A stretch of 64,000 nt of DNA, taken from positions 15,354,501-15,418,500 of the forward strand of contig CM066916.1 in the NCBI GenBank assembly GCA_033964015.1. The letters run 5' to 3'. The first letter of the stretch is position 1. Each line of letters opens with the position of its first letter. The position numbers were made by a program, and so were the translations under genes. Source of the stretch: Scolanthus callimorphus (Eukaryota; Cnidaria; Anthozoa; Actiniaria; Edwardsiidae). Under the pieces are notes generated by a model. That model ran no database searches. It was not told the DNA's origin and saw nothing but the letters and a program-made list of their open reading frames with translations. This document shows positions 11,392-22,500 of the stretch, in pieces.

Positions 11392-11720
11392 TATGGCCAA
11401 CCTGTTTTATTATAGAACACTTAATTAATCACGCTGTTTCGAATACTATAGAATCATTTTAATCTCTGTCGTCTTTATTTTATTGCCAGTTATTAAAGTG
11501 CCTCGAAACGCTGAATTGTGTGTTCTAAAATCAATTCAATTTTCATAGTTTTAGCATAGGATTTTAATAATCCCCGCCTTGAAAAATTAAAAATATTACT
11601 GCATAGACCTTTTTCATAAAGCTATGAAAGAAATGCTTTGTAAACATGTCCGAATTTCTTAGAGAAAACCCTCATAAAATTTTCGATAGCGACACGTTGC
11701 TGATAGCGAGAATTCCAAAT

Positions 11721-11946
11721 TCATTACTACTCTTCGCCCACCGCGCGTTATGTGCAAAAAGAACACTGATATGAGTGTGACTCATGCAGCTTGATGCCTG
11801 TAGACATGAAAAATTATCATAATTCTGTCGTGCTTATTCAAATATTATAAAAACCTTTGTTAAACGTAGTTACCTAATGTTAATCATAAAACAATGTTTT
11901 GTTATGAAGAACAAAAGACTAAAGAAATGTGATTCCAAGATCGCAG
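11721..11946. repeat. Direct repeat R1, right copy (upstream of AMT A)
   Basis: Second copy, 758 bases away in the same orientation. The two copies enclose AMT A exon 1 and its immediate promoter. Confidence 0.93.
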
Positions 11947-12360
11947 CAAAGAAGTCGATTTATTCGACTCTGAAATTATAGATAATTAGGAACCGAATCT
12001 TTCGCGGGACATCATAGGCTTCCCAGGATCATTGAGCGAACTTTAGAGTTGATAGTTTGCAGTTTTATAGTGTCGTGAAGTTTGACTGAGTTCGATGAGC
12101 GCTAAAATATGAGTACCTACGAAAAATAAAAAAGTTTGAAAATTACCCTTATCTAGTCCTTTAGTACTTTAATAAATCACTACTAGCATTTATTCGGTCA
12201 GAAATACACTTTTAAGTGAGTTTTAGCCAATTTTATTGTCACCTCTCACACTACTATATGTTCTGGAACTTTCTCAAACTTTGAACTTTCTCAAACTTTC
12301 GAGTGAAAAACGTCCTTCGTTGAGCAATAACACTTTTTCACTAGTTATGTTAATATCGTT

Positions 12361-12472
12361 TAGAAAATAACACCTATGTTGTATTGTGAATGTGCGCATT
12401 CTGATTGGTTAAAAAGCGTCTGAGAAACACGATTGTCACGCAATGCTGTCGCGCGTGTGTATGTTATTTTCT
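12361..12472. mobile_element. Short fold-back element
   Basis: Ends TAGAAAATAACA and its near reverse complement finishing TGTTATTTTCTA. It adjoins the next element. Confidence 0.55.
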
Positions 12473-12474
12473 AA

Positions 12475-12656
12475 AAGCAATAAAAATACTTTCTGCGTGC
12501 TCTCTGGTTTCTTACAAACACTCGGGGAATGTTGGTCGAACTGATAAAACTTGAAAGACACTCGCCGCGTGTCTTTCAAGTTTTGATCAGTTCTCCCAAC
12601 ATCCCCCTCGTGTTTGTAAGAAAGCAGAGAGCACGCGGAAAGTACTTTTATTGCTT
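12475..12656. mobile_element. 182 bp near-perfect hairpin element
   Basis: The arms run almost its full length, from AAGCAATAAAAATACTTTC through CTTACAAACAC to AACTTGAAAGACAC, around a short centre at about 12567. No coding potential. Confidence 0.85.
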
Positions 12657-14544
12657 AATTATTTATTGTTGGCTTTTCGATTGAATAGTGGGGCTCGAGG
12701 CCGGTTCAGCGAAATCCACGCTGTACACAAGCTGCTCCCTGAGAGAAACACTAATTGTTTAAAGAAATGCGCGCAGGTTTAATCAAAGCTTTAAAACGTT
12801 CCATTTTAAGATAAGTTTTATAATACATAACGCACTAAAGGCCTGGCGATTTGTAAGTAGTTTTAGCTTATTATATTTTAACTGTTGTAAATATTTCTTA
12901 ATTCATGTTAATTCAACTTTTAGTTGCCATGGAATTTAATAAAGACTATCTCTCTATCTGAGTGGGCAAGATTTTCATACATTCTTTCGCGCGCTGAAAA
13001 GATCGCTTTTTATCACAACTCTTAAATCAAAATACCAATTGATCTAAGCTTTCTTACTATATATTATATAGTTACAATGTTTGCAATTTTCTTGTTTTGC
13101 GATGTCTTAACAAGAGGAAAAAGGCAAACCGCTAACGCTCGCTGCATTAAAGCCTGTTAAACCCGGGCTTAATTTTTTTTTCGTGATTTTGTTTTGAGAA
13201 CTGAGGTAAAAGAACTAGTTCAAGGTTTGTAGTGAGGCAGTTTCTAACCCGAGGCAGAGGCAGTTTCTAACCCGGTAGCATTGAATTGGATCCACATAAA
13301 GTTACTTTCTACATGGGAGTAAATGTTTGGTTACCATATGTCAACAAAGTTTGACAGCGGGCTTTAAAAAGGTGAAAAACGTCTAGCTACGCCCCTGGTG
13401 ATATATTGATATATTTACCTGATTTTGATGCTAAAGGTGATATTTTATCTTGATGTCTTGGCTTCACATGAGTAAAAGCAGCAGTTTTGTTTTCTGTTGC
13501 CTGCACGCTCACTCTGACCGTTGATTATGCGGCTTCTTTTAAAAATCTCAATGCTCTGATTGGATCCCACAGACAACAAAGCCTTTCATAGTAATTTCAT
13601 AGTTATTACAGACATTGTGATGCAGTGCATATATTACAGCAGTGCATATATTACAGATGCTGGAAAAATTAGGGTTCTAGCATTCGCATACCCAGAGCCC
13701 CGGAGAATTGTTTTAAAGTTTGGAGAATTGTTTTAATTGTTTTTAAGGTAATTCCCCTGAAATAAAACTTGTCGTAGAATTTTTTTCTTAATTTGTCTAT
13801 TTACTATTTCGTATATAAGGAATGAAAATGTGAAATAAAAAGAAGGGGTGCCCATGCTCGTTTAGGAACTGTGATGGCGCAAACATACCCCATTTTTAGT
13901 GCCTGAGGGCTATTTTCTGAAGGAATACGTGAAACAAGAAAATTGTGATAAAACGCTCACTAATGAAGCAATCCAGTTCGCTTCCAAGTTAGAACAGAAT
14001 TGTTGGATGCTTCACTACCTGGGACGAACATTGGAATCTTTAATTTTCTATGTGTGTTGATGCTACTCTTGAAAATGTGCACAAACGTGCGCACCGCTCG
14101 TGTTAATTTGAGGCTCTATGGTACCGAATGGTATCTCATTTTAGGGCTTTTTATGACGATAGCTCAAAAAGTTGTCGTAATTTCTTTAAACGTTTTTTAT
14201 AACAGGGAAATGATAGTCTTATCAAAATGGTAAAATAAAAAATAGGGATGGCCAATCTGGTTTTCGCGCAATATCCCAAAAAGCTTTTTTTTTCTTAGTA
14301 TTTCTCGCTCAAATTGGGATATTTAGCTTGCGCGCGCGCGCTCGATCACGTCAATTCGAACGAATTGATCGCGCGTCCATGCGCAGAATAGAGTGCGTCG
14401 TGCAAAACAGGGGAATGACCTTAAACATGGCGCGGCGGCCGGTTTTGTTGAAGTCGTGCGCCATCGATAGCAACAGTTCTGGAACTCGAGAAGAGACCCT
14501 TTATCGTTAGTTGCGTATAGCTTGGAGCTGTGAGATGCAAGACT

Positions 14545-14935
14545 AAAATAGAAATGGTGCAGCGTAGAGCTGCATGCTATGTCCTAAATAGGCATCATAA
14601 CACCTCTAGCGTGACAGAGATGCTGGAACAACTGGGATGGGCTCCACTACACGAGAGAAGAAAGTTCCTAAGGCTGTGCATGTTCTTCAAAATTCATACT
14701 GGCTATGTGGATATGGGCAACCGATGGCAGCCATATCTATGACAGCCATATCAAGACCCTCGCGGCACTATAACAACAAGAGTGTTGAAGTCCCCCGCTC
14801 GAGGACACTCACCAGATGTCCTATTTCCCGCGGACTATTCGGAACTGGAACAGCCTCCCAAACTCTGCGGCGGAAGCTCCAAGCCTGGCCTCCTACAAAG
14901 GCCGGCTGAAGGACCACCTAGAGGAAAACCGCTGA
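14545..14935 (+). pseudogene. LINE reverse transcriptase C-terminal fragment
   Basis: The frame reads KIEMVQRRAACYVLNRHHNT and then LEQLGWAPLHERR. After a frame break comes YFPRTIRNWNSLPNSAAEAP to a stop after KDHLEEN. These motifs mark the C-terminal end of CR1/L2-like LINE ORF2 proteins. 5' truncated and frameshifted. Confidence 0.85.
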
Positions 14936-15012
14936 CCACCTTCAATCACTTTTATTTCACCTGCACTGACTTTGCTTTGTTTTGGCACCCGCACAGCACA
15001 AAGCTCACAAGA

Positions 15013-16035
15013 ATCTTCCTTAGGGACGTGTCATTATTTAGCGGGGGGGAGGGCTCCTATTTTTGTGGAGAGGGTCCTAATTTTTTCGCGTGTCTAAAGG
15101 GAGGGTCCAAATATTTTTCACTCCTGTATGGGGGAGGGTCATAATTGTTTTTTTTTCAGCAACATTTGGACGATATAGAGGGTAAAACAGATGCCGATAG
15201 TGGTTATTTCAGCAACTTCTCTGTAAAAATTTCGGCGCGCTAAAGGATGACATCTAATATACTCTTTCAGCAATGAAGACACTACCCTGACGCCGTTTAA
15301 AAGAACAAGTGTATCTAGACGAGGAAAAGCAAACTCTCCCAAAAATGCCCTGCAAAGATAGGCCTGGCGGGCAAGTCACTATATGTTTGAAAGATGACCC
15401 CATAGGTAAGGGTGAGTTTTCGACGTTACAATCATAGAAATTCGTCCGTTGGGCCGCGCTCCGCGCACATGAACATTAATAACTCTTTGTCATTTGCGGC
15501 GCGCAGTTGTGCGCTTGAATAATATAACCTTGTTGGCTCAGGAGCCCATCAATAGAAGCTTTTAACTAACCTATAGTTGAGGTAGCGTACATGTTCATCT
15601 ACCCTTTCTCTGAGGCTTGATAAAATGCGTTTATCAAAATTCGGGCGCGTTTCGCGCGCAACGAAAGATATGTGACCCCCATTTTCTGTAAAAGGTCTTC
15701 AGTGACTAGGTCAGTAGGGTCAGGAGAGGTGTACTTATAGAGGAAGATCACTGCATTTTCTAGTGTATTACCCAAAATCCTCACGTAAATAATCGAGGCG
15801 ATAAATGATAACCGCAGTTCCTTAGCTTTGACAGAAGTAAGAAAAAAGTGTTCCTGCTATTAAGAAGAATGAAAGAGACATTGCATCACTCTGGGCAATA
15901 GTCTATCTGACAGGTTTTTTGAGAAATAAATTACATGGGGGAGGGTCCCAGTTTTTTTGCCTACGACTGTGTGAGGGTCACATTTTTTTGTTATGTTCAA
16001 GGGGAGGGTCCTAATTTTTTTAGCCTTGTTTGAAA
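15013..16035. repeat. G-rich dispersed element(s) with GAGGGTCC words
   Basis: The left edge reads AGGGACGTGTCATTATTTAG then GCGGGGGGGAGGG. Both ends carry runs of GAGGGTCC followed by T-runs. The edge resembles the ends of the elements at 40468 and 46054. The interior has no recognised gene. Confidence 0.5.
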
Positions 16036-16038
16036 AAA

Positions 16039-16075
16039 TGAAGAAGAAGAAAATGAAGAAAAGAAGAAGAAGCTA
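16039..16075. repeat. GAA-rich simple repeat
   Basis: Imperfect GAA/AAGAAG purine run of about 37 bases. Confidence 0.8.
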
Positions 16076-16204
16076 AATGCTCGTTGAGGCAACCGTGTTT
16101 TGCAAGAGCAGTTTGATAGAATCTGAGATAGAACTGATCGCTCATTGGACGGGATTTAAATCAAACATGGCGTGTCCTAGGGTATCTTTTAGGGCACGCC
16201 ATGT

Positions 16205-16281
16205 TTGATATTATCTTTTAGGGGTGAAACTGAAAATTTCCGACGATCATCCCCGACCAAAAAATATAGGAGTCCCCCCCC
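16205..16281. repeat. Terminal fragment of the CCCCTAAAAGATAC element family
   Basis: TTTAGGGGTGAAAC, then GACGATCATCCCCGACC and AAAATATAGGAGTCCCCCC; matches the end of 21272-21745. Confidence 0.7.
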
Positions 16282-16639
16282 GGGTATATAACAAGTCGTT
16301 ACTATATAAAAACGGGGGGGGGGGGGGGCAGTATGACATAACAAGTTTTGAAAATTCCATTGTGTTCACTCTTCTGTTGTACATGATCTGTACTACAATA
16401 ACAGCGTGCCGACCAATTAGAGCTGGGGTTTTATAATATTGTTGCTCTGTAAAGCATTATACATATTGATGTTGTAGTCTAGAACAATAGATTTAGAAGT
16501 GACACTAGTGAGCATTAAATATAGTTTAACACGCGATTATTTGCACAATTCTGCAAACTCCCTGCATTTTCGAAGTTTCGTTTGTATGTTATGGTGGAAA
16601 ATTTGGTTTTGAAGTCCTAACTAGTACTTAGTAGTTAAA

Positions 16640-16765
16640 AAAAAAACTCTCAAAGCCTGCGTGAAATCACCCAGAGTTGCTCACTCGTTTGATTGACGGA
16701 AGCGAAACCGTTGTTTGTTTGTTAGCGTAGCGTTCGCAGATTATATGAAAATTGCAGTAAGTATG
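16640..16765. repeat. Half-copy of the TGATTGACGGAAGC element
   Basis: CAAAGCCTGCGTGAAATCAC, then TTTGATTGACGGAAGC, ending ATGAAAATTGCAGTAAG. The same right half occurs at 29707-29822, and fuller versions at 19653-19962 and 20784-21080. Confidence 0.75.
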
Positions 16766-17935
16766 CTAACAGTTAGATCTAACAAGACGAACTTCCAACA
16801 TCAAGATTAGTCGCAATTGTTGTGAGGTCCCCTAAAGAAGCGCTTTCTGCCCAGATGATCGACATTCCATTAGTCTGAAGTAAGGCTCCTAAAATGAGCT
16901 TTTGTCATGCTCATTTGTTGTGTCCTATCGCCGTGGAGATACGAATTTTATCTTCAAGTGTAGAAAATACTTTTTCCACTGAAATAGTAGCAAAATGTAA
17001 CTTGTGACAATCGGTGAAAAAAGTTCGGAATTTTAAAAATGAATTGTTTACAAAGTCAGAACCAGAGGCAAACAAGTTACTCTAAAGTGGGAACATAAAT
17101 ATTAGAAGCAACATTTAAGCTAAGGAATTGAGATCACAAGGTTTAGATATACAGGATATACTTTTTCATCTAGTAGGTATCTCTTCGTGATGCACCCTAC
17201 GTTGCTGTGCTTCAATCGATCATTATCAAAAACGGGAATAACACATTCATTGATATAATTGGAAATTAATTGAGTTATCGATCCTAATCAATTGATACAG
17301 TGTTAATTACTACTTACCTGTATATAGAAGGAGCTTGGAAACGTTTCTTTCAGCAAAGTTATTATCAAATATATCAGGCAAACAAGTCAAACGAACCTTC
17401 ACAATGAAAGTACTATACAACTGGATCAGCTGGAACCTGTTTTGCCACGGAATAACACCTCTATAAAGCTAATCAAACAGCAAGACGTGCCACCCCTCCA
17501 CTTTTAACAAAAAAGAGCTCTCAAATGCGGCTTTCGCAACCCCTTTCAAATCAAACAGCAAGAGGCCAGTAAGATGAATGAACTGCTTTATTTAGTCGTG
17601 CCATTGCTAATACAGAACTCAAGGTATTCACAATTAACTATCAATCTTCAAAGCTTGCAAAAATGGCATTTCGTTACGTTTACTTCATTTAACAATACCA
17701 AATTAAGATGCAGCTGGCGGTTTGTAGATAAAAACAGTACGAAAAATTAAGGAAATTTATACGAGTTCTGTTGCCAAAGCAACTATATTTGGGTTGCACT
17801 TCGAGATTGAAAACGTTTTTCTGACAACTTCCTGTTATTCTATAATCATTATTCTTTATTATTTTCACATTCGTTGTTTTTCGCGGTTGGAGCAAGGCCT
17901 CCTGCGATTAGCCACAGAATGGCAGGGCATTCCTA

Positions 17936-18409
17936 AAGGCTGGTTTCCATATAATCGCGCCGATCTCTTCAGTCTCGCCAGTCGCATGAAATAGTGTACA
18001 CGCGATCCATGCGATTATATCGAAACACTTCTCTCGCGATCGGAAGAGACGGAAATGATCGGGGCGATCGCGATCGCACGTATAGAACATTGTTCTATCC
18101 AGGAGATCGCATGCGGTCGCATGCGATTGAATAAGATTGAATGAGATTATATGGAGACATTCAAAAGCGTTCAAAAGCGACTGATGCGATCGGAATGTAT
18201 CCAGAATTCATTATTTTGAGACCAGCAGTCATCTCAGTCGCGTACACTTTCAAAATGGCGCACAAAAGATCATATTCTATGCGAACGGTGACATTATATG
18301 GAAACATACGATCGCATCGAATCGCATGAATCTCATGGATCGCGCGTGCACTATTTCATGCGATCGGCGAGACTGATGAGACCGAAGAGATTATATGGAA
18401 ACCAGCCTT
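17936..18409. mobile_element. 474 bp MITE with about 75 bp TIRs and TA flanks
   Basis: Ends AAGGCTGGTTTCCATATAAT, continuing through GCATGAAATAGTG; the other end is the imperfect reverse complement. TA flanks both sides (17934-17935, 18410-18411). The interior has many GCGATCGC/GATCGCATG words. A shorter relative occurs at 26597-26695. Confidence 0.88.
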
Positions 18410-18551
18410 TAGTATGCTACATAAATATATGTTCTTGCTACGCAATGTATACAACGATTGACGTGATTAAAACATATATTTGTTACTATAAACCCTTCCG
18501 GAATAGCGTTTTGTCGTATATCAAGAATTGTAATAAGTATGCAAGTCATTC

Positions 18552-18843
18552 GCCGTTTTCTCACTAGAAGACGAACAAATCGTCTAGACGGACAAATCGT
18601 CTGACGATTTGTTCGTCTTTGTACGTCTAGTGTGAATTTAGGTCGGACTTTAGTCGATTTGTTCGTCTACACGAACAAGTTGTCTATGAAAAATCGTCTT
18701 CCTAGACGGCTAAACAGACGAACAAATTCAGACGATTTGTTCGTCTGGAAATTTGTTCGTCCCGTTTTACATCAGACGATTTGTTCGTCTACAGATGATT
18801 TGTCCGTCCAGACGATTTGTTCGTCTCTAGTGTGAAAACGGCC
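18552..18843. mobile_element. 292 bp element made of a reiterated palindrome AGACGAACAAATCGTCT
   Basis: TIRs GCCGTTTTCTCACTAGA and the near reverse complement. The inside holds many direct and inverted copies of the GACGATTTGTTCGTC palindrome or its halves, far more than a simple hairpin needs. Confidence 0.85.
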
Positions 18844-19053
18844 AATCATTGTACTTTCCGAGAAACATCAATAAATGAGATGCTCTCTTCTACTTGTGTT
18901 ATTGTTTCTTTTTTAAATTAAAATTAACACGAAGTTTAGCTATACAAATAGAATAAGAAGCAAATGCCTCATCCACAAGCATCTCGGTTTCTTTTTTTTT
19001 CGGATTTACACTAGCTCTCAGTCTTCCTCCCTTAATATTCCAAAGGAATCCAA

Positions 19054-19195
19054 TTTAAGGTGCATTCTTACAAACATACATTACAAAACTATATAGTACT
19101 GCACGTCTTGTCTGCCGTCTAGAATCAGTAACGCCACCCGTTTCATTCACAAATCCCTCTTGTTTTGGATTCAATTCATGAAATGCTATTCTCAA
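19054..19195 (-). pseudogene. Tandem duplicate of the AMT B exon 10 end and 3' flank
   Basis: Resembles 19270-19400 through AATTTAAGGTGCATTCTT, CTGCACGTCTTGTCT, CATTCACAAATCCCTCT and on to AATGCTAT. Read as protein it still resembles the AMT B tail ([16 protein letters not shown]) but the stop region is altered. It lies just downstream of the real stop. Confidence 0.75.
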
Positions 19196-19342
19196 AAAAG
19201 AATTGCTGTGGGCTTTAGAAATGGCATTTTAGCAAATCAGAAGCATTACTCGCACAGTATAGAAAACCCCAATCCAATTTAAGGTGCATTCTTCCAAAAA
19301 TACATTACGAAAATATATAGTGCTGCACGTCTTGTCTATCAT

Positions 19343-19578
19343 CTAGAACGCCACCCCTTCATTCACAAATCCCTCTCTTTTTGGATTCAACTCATGGAAT
19401 GCTATCCCTTCCACTGGGGCACCGTTAGCAGAGGTTGGAGGAGTCTCGTTCTTTCTTTCTTTGTGGATCTGAACAATGAAGCCATCTGGACCGAGAGCTT
19501 GTTCATCTTGACGATTCCATCCATCCCCATAACTAACGATCGGATAGGCTGGTTCACCATGCTTAGGAACGTCGAGAC
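19343..19578 (-). CDS. AMT: AMT B exon 10 (C-terminal tail and stop)
   Basis: 236 nt. It begins with the conserved tail motif [13 protein letters not shown], continues with a hydrophilic tail (about 78 residues in all) and ends NEGVAF then TAG at 19345-19343. The acceptor is CTTAAG. The last part of this exon plus its 3' flank is repeated, diverged, at 19054-19195. Confidence 0.93.
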
Positions 19579-22500
19579 CTTAAGAGTGTGAGAGATCAGC
19601 ATAATCAGCATATTGCATTTTGTTATATTTTGTATATTTCTATGTTTTTCTTTTACTGCGGTTTTCATAATTCTAGACCATTCTGCGGGCTCCCACGTGA
19701 CATATATTTCCGAACGCCAAACTGCGTTTTGAGTTCCGTCAATCAAACCTTTGAGTCAAGTCCACGCATGTTTTCTGAGTTTGATTTGCATTTTACAGTG
19801 AAAAATTGTGTTTTGAAGCCTAGCTAGCCCCTATCAGTTCACAAGATCTATCATCTGCCTCCGTGAAATCACCCAGAGTTGTTCACCCGTTTGATTGACG
19901 GAATCCAAACCGCGGTTTGTTGGTCGGTGTAGAGTTCACAGAATTATGATATCGCAGTAAGATAGAAAAATCCTAAGATGACACCCCTACCCATTAAATA
20001 TAAAGATGCACTCTTAGAATCAACGTGTCTAATGACCAAATCCTATTAATTGTGGAACCCATACAGTTTTTGCAAATACACAAAACACCTCAATTGCATA
20101 TACCTACTTCCAAAAGAGGTTGCTCTATTTTGGTGTTTCATTCCCCTCAGGGCATCCTGGGAACAACCTTTATGGCGATGTGGGTAGAAAGAACTAGTTC
20201 ATCTTGACTATCAGGGCAATTTTGTTGTAGTATTACTAGTTAAACCGCCGAAAACCGCCCAGAAATGGGGTACCCCGTGGCATACGCAGGGTATGAAACA
20301 CCAATGACCAATGTCCAACTACCAAACACCAATTAACTTTTTTAAAATAGGTGTATATTGTGAGCTCCGCTTTTAGGCTGTGCCTTAGTCTTCTTTTTTT
20401 CATGGCAGTATATATTTGTCGGGAGTCTCTCACCTCTGATCTCAATGTCCTCTGGGACACGCAACTGATTGATAAGGCGGCAGAACCCAAACATCAGGAA
20501 AGCGCAACCTCCAGCCCAAGCCATGATCGTTATCAGACCAAGTATGTTCCAGCCCCAAAGGCGAAACGCACGCTTATCCCAGCAATACAGGATCCCAACA
20601 TTCTTGTTAAAGAGTGGGGCTGCTAACAGACCCCATGTCCCTCCACCCATGTGCACTAACGGGAAAAAATGAAGTGATTCTCAGTCGAGCTACTGTTAAT
20701 AATGTCAGGGTCCTTTGGCAACATTGTTGCTATTTCGTCTGTTTTTAGGATAGGTGCGTGTATTAATTATGTCTTATTTTACAGCTGTTTTGAGTATTCT
20801 GCGAAGTCTTGCGTTCGACTTCCAATAGCGTTCTGGCTTCCGTTAATCAAACTATCGGGTCTAATTTGAGCCTTAGCCGACCGTAACTTTACACCATTTG
20901 TTTAGAAAAAGATAGTAAAAGATGCTGTGTGTTGGGACATTTCACTAGGATGGCGAATAACTGAATTCTATGTATTCCAAAGAGTTTCAAAAGTTTGATT
21001 GACGGAAGCCAGAAAGTGGTTTGACGGTTGGAAAACGATCTCGAGAGTTCGCAGAATGCTCAAAACAGCTGTAAAGCTTTTGAAAAGTAAAATACAAATA
21101 TGATATGTTCATTAATTATTAATAAATTATTGACAAAATCAATAATTGTTTGTCAAAAACTTATATTTGTCCATCAGAACTCAATGGAACCACCCAGTTT
21201 GTATCAAAATCAATGATATTCAGGTGGACTCAAAAAGTGTGCAAGTAATTTTTTTAGGTTCGATATTTAGGGCCCCCCCGGGGGGGGGGGGGACTCCAAT
21301 ATTTTTTGTCGGGGATTTTTCTGTCGGAAAATTTCGTCGGAAATTTTCAGTTTCACCCCAAAAAGATACCAAACATGGCGGGCCGTGGCGTGGCTCAAAA
21401 CATTTATTACCCTAAAAGATACCCTAAAAGATGAGGTCTTATGTACCAAGTAGGCGCGAAGGACACAGGTAACAGGTGAATTAAGATACCCATCAAGAAA
21501 TTTCCGTGTTTGTTTCTAATTATCGTCTTCTAATCGAATAATCTCTCTTTCTTACACGGTTCTTAGAAGCACCATATCATAAGAAAAAAAAAATTGGACA
21601 CAGTTTCGGCCCTAAAAGATACCAATCTCCCTAAAATTTATTGAAGATCAAGATCACCCCTAAAAGAGACCAAACCATCGTGATTTTAACCCCTAAAAGA
21701 TACGACGATCATCCCCGACCAAAAAATATGGGAATCCCCCCCGGGATTTAGGGCTTTATTGCTTTTTGAAGTGAATAGTAACCGAAAATGCTCGGACTGA
21801 AAGAAAAATCGTCATAAAATTTGAACAACGAAGTCGCTGGAATAGTTTTGGAGTCCACCTTTTAGGGTCATTCAAGATGATATAAAACTTAGTCGACCTG
21901 TTGACAGGGTCCTGAAGGGGGGTCCCAATCCCGTTTCCAGGCCGTTTTTTTCGCAAAATCCCGTTCCCATCAGTAGTTAAAATCCCGTTCCTGGTAGGAC
22001 CAGTCGGTAAAATCCCGGCACACGAAAACTGTGATGTTAAATTGAGATTCCTGCTTTTATCGGTACTATCTCTTGGTTCTGTAGGTTTTATTGTTCATGC
22101 ACGCCGCAAATGAAGAAATTTGTTATTATCGCAACCAAATGACGAATTGCTATGCTTGTAATGGATATTTCTTTCCAACATAGTGATTGTCCGCCAGGCC
22201 ACTATAAAGGCTTTTCGTGATCCCCCACTATAAAGGCTTTTCGTGATCCCCTATTTGAACTAATGGGATATATTTTACATGAATTTCTCTTCTGTTGCGC
22301 GTGAAGCGCGCCTTGTTTTAATTGATAAACGAATTTCATCAAGCCTCAGAAAAAAGGTAGATGAACATTGCATTTTTTGTGTGCCTGTAGTTTGTATTCT
22401 TCGTGCACGACGCAAATGACGAAATCGTCATATTTGAGGGCCCAACTGATGAATTTCTATGTTTGTAACGTCGATCTCACACTTACGGGTTTCTTTCGAA

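Larger units (their letters stand above)
11947..14540. other. Intergenic between AMT A and AMT B
   Basis: No gene seen. It contains two fold-back elements (listed). A local repeat of GAGGCAGTTTCTAACCCG lies at about 13233-13275. Confidence 0.55.

Noticed and set aside
11203..11400. Longer AMT A start beginning at the triplet for 11400
   Set aside because: That triplet is TTG, not ATG; the first ATG in frame is at 11391.
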